A stretch of DNA of 64,000 nt from Carallia brachiata. Lineage: Eukaryota > Streptophyta > Magnoliopsida > Malpighiales > Rhizophoraceae. The notes beneath the pieces are model-generated. The model was not told the origin of the DNA. It made no database searches and was given only the letters and a program-made list of their open reading frames with translations. Positions 58,627-64,000 of the stretch are shown here, one piece after another. Location of the stretch: the NCBI GenBank assembly GCA_021464245.1, contig JADCRB010000016.1, positions 13,757,440 through 13,821,439 on the forward strand, written 5' to 3'. Within the stretch, counting starts at the first letter, position 1, and each line of letters starts with the position of its first letter. The position numbers and the translations under genes were made by a program.

Positions 58627-59258
58627 CCAAAAATTTCTGGCAGTAACAAAAAGATTTGGGAGCAACAAAAAGAATGAGAACAAAATAAAAGTTTTGGTGG
58701 GAGCAAACATATAAGATAATTACAAATTTGCACGTACTTCTGATTTTGAATGGCACTATTTTTATATCTATGTGGCTCTGCAAGTGATGGCAACGCATCT
58801 GCAAATCTCATTTTCTATGAAAATGAATTTTTTTTGTGAATTTTTCAAGATTTTATAATTTTTTTAATTTAGTTTTTAATTTTTAGAAATTTTGAATATT
58901 TTTGCATTGAAAAAAGTTATTTTTTTAGTAGAAATTCAAAGTTTGTGACTTGTTGATGAACTACTGTGTCTGTATTTTTCGACGTCATTAAAAAAATCAG
59001 GTGGTTCATCAACTGCCACATGCCATGCCACCACGTAGACAATTAACGAGTGGACTGATGAAATATCCAATTGTGACATTTCATAATGTTGCTGCTGGTG
59101 TACATAGAATCATATGCATCCTATTAATAAATGGTGTCACGAGTAAATAATGGATATTTTACTAAATTTAGTAGTCAGATAAAATAAAAATTCTACATTA
59201 ATTCATAGCAAAAATATGATAGATTAATTTTATAAAAATAAAAGGTTATGTTTATAAT

Positions 59259-59800
59259 CACCTGAAATAGTAATTCAATAATAAATCAGCGTGTTTCTAC
59301 GCAGTAAGTTTTAGTTTGAACATCTACGCCTACACTCTTCTCTTGCTGATTCATGCTAGGAATTCTCTCTGGTATAAACAGTGATATACAACATTGAGTT
59401 CAAGTTTACTTGTCGAGATTCCAGTAACGGAGTTTCACTCAGTCCTATAAGTGTTCGGGAAGTGAATTGGTTTTTTTGAAATAGTAATTCAATAATAAAT
59501 CAGCGTGTTTCTACGCAGTAAATTTTAGTTTGAACCTCTATGCCTACACTCTTCTCTTACTGATTCATGCTAGGAATCCTCTTTAGTATAAACAGTGATA
59601 TGCAACATTAAGTTCAAGTTTACTTGTCGGAATTCTAGTAACGGAGTTTCACTCAGTCCTATAAGTGTTCGGGAAGTGAATTGGTTTTTTTGAAATTGTT
59701 GAATGGAGTTTTAACAAATGAAAGTTATTCTAACTCTGATTAAAGATTCGATGACTAATATGTTTAATAAGATTTTTTTTCTTATTAAAAAAAAGAATTG
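59259..59800. mobile_element. 542-bp insertion containing two 214-bp direct repeats
   Basis: Relative to block copy 1 (contiguous near 43820), copy 2 carries an extra 542 bp flanked by the 10-bp repeat TGTTTATAAT (59249-59258 and 59801-59810). Inside, a 214-bp unit (59264-59477) is followed directly by a second copy (59478-59691), both starting GAAATAGTAATTC or equivalent and differing at only a few bases. No coding content and no convincing terminal inverted repeats were found. It is either an unclassified insertion with target duplication or an expanded tandem repeat. Confidence 0.6.
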
Positions 59801-59810
59801 TGTTTATAAT

Positions 59811-61374
59811 TTTTAATTAAACAATCACATATTTAGACACTAATTTAAAATTTTAATTATTAAAAAAAAAAAAAAAAGGCTTTCGGTCAATAATTTTGTA
59901 TGTGGCAAGTCTTGAAACTAAACTCGTCAAATACTAGAATGCTGATATTTTCTTTTTTCCTGAACGTGCCTTAGACCAAATCTTCTTGCTTAGAATAACG
60001 TGAATGGATTTCATATCAAGTCAAGTCCATGTGATGTGAGATTCCTCTACGCTCTCTCTCTCCTCTCTCTGCCGTCGGGGTGGGTGCTAGACTACTAGTC
60101 TTTGTCGCGTAGACGTGGAAAATAAAACTTGGAAAGAAGAGCTTGTTTTCGCACACAAAGGTTGATAGATAAAAAAATATATATATATAATATAACGAAT
60201 TTAATTATTTTTATAATAAAAATAATATAATAAAATTTTATATTATATTTTATTAATTTTATTATAAAAATAATTAAATTTGTTATAACATATGTATTTT
60301 TTTTATATCAACTTCCGTATACGAATTACGAAACTCTTGCCCGAAAAGAAATGGACAATTGAGTTCACATTAGACGTAGAGTCTCGCGAAGATTGTGCCT
60401 ATCAGACATTACGGCCTAGCAGTTGTTGGCAGAGTTTTTATGTGTGAATAAATAACACTTAAATTGCTTAAGACTTTGATTAGAATGAAAGTTAAGACTT
60501 TGATTAGAATGAGAGAAAGTAAATAAAAAAATTTAAAATAATGTAATAATAATATTATTATTATGATTGAGTAAAAATAGTGATTAAAAAGTTTTGATAA
60601 AGAGAATAAATAATAATTTATAAGAGAAAAAATATAATATAATTATTTAGATTGATAAAAATAAATAAAAAATTGAGTAAAAAATATTTTTTTTTCCTTT
60701 TCCATTGAAAAAAAGGTCAAACAGGGCTAAACGTAGTCAATATTTTTAAAATTCTTTTTTTTATCTCAAGAAAGGTTCTCAAACACCCATATTACAATTA
60801 CAAGAGCGATTTAAATTAGATGGGGTTGATTTTCGGTCTCTTTTTTAACATGGTTTAATAAATTCGTTTCTTCAAATAAATAATTTATTAATTTTACTGT
60901 AAATTCTTAATAATTTGTAAATACTCTCTAATTTTAGATAAAATATCTCTTCAACTCCTAAACTTTTTCTTTTAAACTAACCAAATAGTTTAAGGACTTA
61001 ACTCCCTGACTTCAAAACATTAAAACAAGGTCAGTGTAGCAATCAAAGAATAACAATTTATTCATGTATTGGGATGTAAAATTTTCAGTGGAGTGGAGGT
61101 CATGAATAAAAATTTAAATCAATAAGTAACAAGTTTCAATTTCAAACTATACTTTCATCAATAAATTTGTGTAAAAATAATGTTAATTCCGAAAAATAGT
61201 CTGCAAATCACGACGACCTGCTCTTTTCGATGATTTCTCGAATTCAAATCCTACGCTAAAGCTTATGAACGCAAGATTAATTACTTGTTTACTCTTTACC
61301 GGCACCATCACGGAACGATCCATTTTTTAACAAATAAAAAGAAGGATCCCGTTACATTTTTAGAGAAATTTTTT
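59811..61374. other. Spacer with AT-rich repeats
   Basis: 59870-60160 and 60340-60440 match 43895-44240 of block copy 1. 60165-60340 is an AT-rich insertion related to the repeat at 17699-18098. No gene was found. 60500-60710 resembles the interior of the MITE at 19257-19490. Confidence 0.45.
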
Positions 61375-61565
61375 TTTTAAAAAAATATTTAAATATAACT
61401 GATTAAATTTAATATATAATTAAATTAATTGGAAGTGCAGCTAAGTAGAAGAAGAAAAAATAAGAATTTTTCTTCTTTTACTCAATTACACTTGTAATTA
61501 AAATAATTATAAATTTAATTTAATTAAATATATTTGAGCGTTTTCTCGAGTAACTTTTTAAATTC
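61375..61565. mobile_element. Hairpin-forming MITE-like sequence
   Basis: The left arm (ATATTTAAATATAACTGATT, AGAAGAAGAAAAAATAAGAA) is inversely repeated at the right (reverse complement AATATATTTAATTAAATTAA, AAAAGAAGAAAAATTCTTAT), giving a near-continuous hairpin of about 185 bp. AT-richness lowers certainty. Confidence 0.4.
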
Positions 61566-62300
61566 TAACTTTTTCTTAAAAAGGAATTATTAATTGATCT
61601 TTTGAGGCGAGACTATACTTATTAATGTCTTAATTATTATTATTTTTTTTAATACTGTAAAGTCAAAACACCCTCTTGAGTCTGAAATTAACTGTCAGCG
61701 TAAACCCTCCTTTAATAGGAGAAGGGGTGAAGAATTATCCGGCAGTCGCCATGGTCGTCAATGATGGTGCTGGAGGATGGGGATGAGGAGAAGCTAATCA
61801 ATGTTGGCGTTTCCGCGGCCCCCTGGGAAGAGGGGATGTCGCATTGAATGGTTGCTTTTGAATGCGGAAGAGATGAGGGACCCAGACTTACTCCAATTCA
61901 TGCCCACCTCCTCCGGAAGCGGCAGTCGGCGGTCGTCCAACCGGAACCGCCGTTTTCTTGGGCTACGAAATCTACATTTTTGGTGGTATCCGGTAGGGAG
62001 CATTTCTGTGAACAATAGATCGACGGACGTTCATCGCCTTTGAGGATGGCATGCTCACCGGAAGTCACTCCAGTCGTTCGTCATGTAAAATTCATTCTCA
62101 ACCTATGGCTCTTCTGGGTCACCATGGAATATTTATTGAAGCTTGGTATGCACCTGTCCAAGATATATGTATGTATTGCTCATGTTGTTGTAGATATTCT
62201 CAACTTGATTTTGTGCTAATGCTCTCTGCTTTTTGCATGTTGTTATATGTCATTTATCTGCACTTGTAAAGTTGTTATTAAGTTGAAGGGCAAACTATTA

Positions 62301-62337
<37 letters not shown>

Positions 62338-63128
62338 CATCAAAATGGTTGGTAATTAATCAGTTGGGTATAGATATTAGACACAAAATTGCAGTTTTGA
62401 CTGTGGATTATAGTATGGGTGCAAAAAGTATTTTAAGAGAACTGCCGTACTCAGCAAATAAAGACTGGCACATCAGTGTCAACGCCAAAGATGATTTCCT
62501 TTTTGCTCAGTGATCTCAAGGTTTAAATGTTAAGATACTTCTTTTTCGCAGTTCGCACGCAGCTAGTCAAATTGAACATGGCAAGCAGCATGCGGTGGCT
62601 TAGCATAGGAAAACAGGTGTAATTCATGTTCCCCCTGCCTTCACTAGAAGGATTAAAAAAAAAAAACAAAAGTTGAAAAAGAGAAGTGGGTTGGCACGGA
62701 ATCCAGAATTTCTCTTCTTTCGACAAATTTTCCATTTTCTTTTTCTTGTTTTACTTTTAACCCACCAATTGAACAAGAAGTATGGTCCTGATACAATTTC
62801 ATCTCAGGAGGGATTTGACTAATTCAACACCCCCATAGAAGTTAAAAGGAGAACAACTAGAGATTTACGGAGAATAGTCATGGAGCATTAAGTTAACAAT
62901 CCTCGACTTTGAAGTACTGTCAAGATTGACTTTTTGTCATATGTTTCATCTGTCCACCTCAGATGGACATACCAACCTAGAAATAAGTTTGGTGGGAAAA
63001 GAAAATGACCTTGAATATGTGTTCTAAGGAGATCTAATTTACATGAAGTGTACTGGGTCCTGATGATATCAATTGAGTGGTAGTTTTTCAAATGTTCTGC
63101 AACCTTCTTTCATGGCTTGTAACCTTTC
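61566..63128. other. Spacer and upstream region of gene 5
   Basis: 61804-62090 matches the GC-richer piece at 44630-44920, and 62390-63128 matches the gene 3 upstream region. Open frames here are not conserved between copies, so I call no gene. Confidence 0.5.
62303..62335. repeat. (TA)n microsatellite
   Basis: About 16 TA units. It is absent at the corresponding place in block copy 1 (about 45265), so it is an expansion private to copy 2. Confidence 0.9.
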
Positions 63129-64000
63129 ATGATTGTCTGTATCTTCCTTCTTTCTGTTTCTGTCAAGATTCAGTGCTCTAAATCGCAGGAGGCCTGGATT
63201 CAAGCTGGTTACTGGTTCTCCGACCGCGAGCTCCCTATTTCTCTCATTGATTCTTCTCTTTTTACCCATGTTTTATGTGCTTCTGCTTACATAAACTCTT
63301 CCGGTTACCAGCTTTATATTAAGCCTTCTGACGAGAAATACTTCTCTACGTTCACAAGCACCATCAAAGGCAAAAACCCTTCAGTTGTTTCACTTTTGTC
63401 CATCTGGGCCGGTCGGGAAAACCTCCTAATCTTTGCTTCAATGATCAATGAGTCTTCTTATAGAAAGTCCTTCATTGAATCCTCCATAAATATGGCAAGG
63501 CTATATAGCTTTGGTGGTCTTGACCTGTCCGGAGTTGTGCCTAGTGTGAGCATCAACATGACCAATTTAGGAACCCTTTTCAATGAGTGGCGAAAAGCTG
63601 CAGATTTTGAGTCAAAAAAATCAGGCAAGCCGAGGTTGCTCTTGGTTATGGCAGCTTATCACTCACCTTCTCTGGATTCTGTGACGTATCCGATTGACTC
63701 CCTTATCAGGAACTTGGATTGGGTACATCTTGTTGCATATGACTATTATGTTCCTAGAAACAGTAATGTCACAGGTGCGCATGCTGCTCTTTACGGGGAC
63801 TCGAATTGGGTTAATACCGATAGCTGCATAAAAGAATGGTTTGCAAAAGGCTTTTCTGCTAGTAAGCTAGTTTTAGGATTGCCTTATTATGGCTTTAATT
63901 GGCGGTTAGTAAACCCCAATGAAAATGGCATCTGCTCCCACGTCTGGTCCAGCCATAACTCCAAATGGTTCCATAGGTTACAAGTCCATTAAATCATTCA
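63129..64000 (+). pseudogene. Gene 5: GH18 ectodomain of a subtype B receptor kinase, partial at window edge
   Basis: An ATG opens a short signal peptide (MIVCIFLLSVSVKIQC), then EAWIQAGYWFSD, SLFTHVLCASAYI, VVSLLSIWAG, and GGLDLSGVVPSVSI at the catalytic position (no DxDxE). LLLVMAAYHSPSLDS, LDWVHLVAYDYYV and KLVLGLPYYGFNW follow. The frame is open to about 63928. There a two-base shortfall against gene 3 (GGCATCTGCTCCCACG) shifts it out of the GAPTSGPA region. Otherwise it lacks the three early lesions of gene 3, and it therefore served as the reference for the B subtype. The TM and kinase exons should lie to the right of the window. If the late shift is a sequence error, this could be the functional B copy. 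Confidence 0.75.

Larger units (their letters stand above)
53780..64000. repeat. Segmental duplication block, copy 2 (genes 4 and 5), runs off the window
   Basis: Partner of 33181-49300. Genes 2 and 4 and genes 3 and 5 are the respective pairs, and non-coding spacers align as well. The duplication therefore involved the whole A+B pair, not single genes. The right edge is beyond the window. Confidence 0.8.

Overview
This window is eukaryotic nuclear DNA, almost certainly from a eudicot plant. It is AT-rich and intron-bearing, full of small transposons, and carries plant-type genes: a class V (GH18) chitinase, chitinase-related receptor-like kinases (the family of tobacco CHRK1), and a plant Ty1/copia retrotransposon primed by initiator tRNA-Met. 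A woody eudicot such as Citrus is only a guess. No bacterial, organellar, tRNA, rRNA or CRISPR features were seen.

Left third (1-14.5 kb): no intact gene was found. It holds a minus-strand MCM4 helicase pseudogene fragment (about 4.8-5.2 kb), a short local tandem duplication (3.6-4.5 kb), and a 2-2.4 kb segment present twice (5.28-7.71 and 10.62-12.60 kb). Each copy of that segment ends in an array of 18-bp repeats. More arrays of the same repeat lie at 18.3, 19.1 and 19.8 kb. A hAT-like MITE sits at 8.9-9.4 kb.

Middle (14.5-30 kb): the one clearly intact gene is a secreted class V chitinase (14577-15780, two exons, catalytic Glu present). Further right, at 21.2-26.2 kb, are minus-strand exon-like fragments of at least two unrelated housekeeping genes. 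These are methionyl-tRNA synthetase (two separated groups) and ArgJ-type glutamate N-acetyltransferase. All are decayed, and together they look like captured or duplicated gene debris. Several inverted-repeat elements follow.

Right half (30-64 kb): a tandem cluster of five GH18-TM-kinase genes in the same orientation (genes 1 to 5 here). There are two subtypes: A (genes 1, 2, 4) and B (genes 3, 5). An A+B block at about 33.2-49.3 kb is duplicated at about 53.8-64 kb. None of the five ectodomains keeps the DxDxE catalytic motif, and every gene shows frame-disrupting lesions in the GH18 exon. Only gene 3 keeps a complete, apparently functional RD-type kinase (exons 47395-49272). Gene 2 is split by a young 5.1-kb copia element (35928-41030) that has a perfect 5-bp target duplication and nearly identical LTRs but three coding frameshifts. 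Gene 1 has a MULE-like element in its promoter.

How the parts relate: the chitinase at 14.6 kb and the receptor kinases share the same intron position at the end of the GH18 domain. The receptors therefore look like a GH18 exon joined to TM and kinase exons, followed by loss of catalysis, tandem amplification and decay. Because many lesions are single-base indels, some could be assembly errors. That caveat applies to every pseudogene call below.
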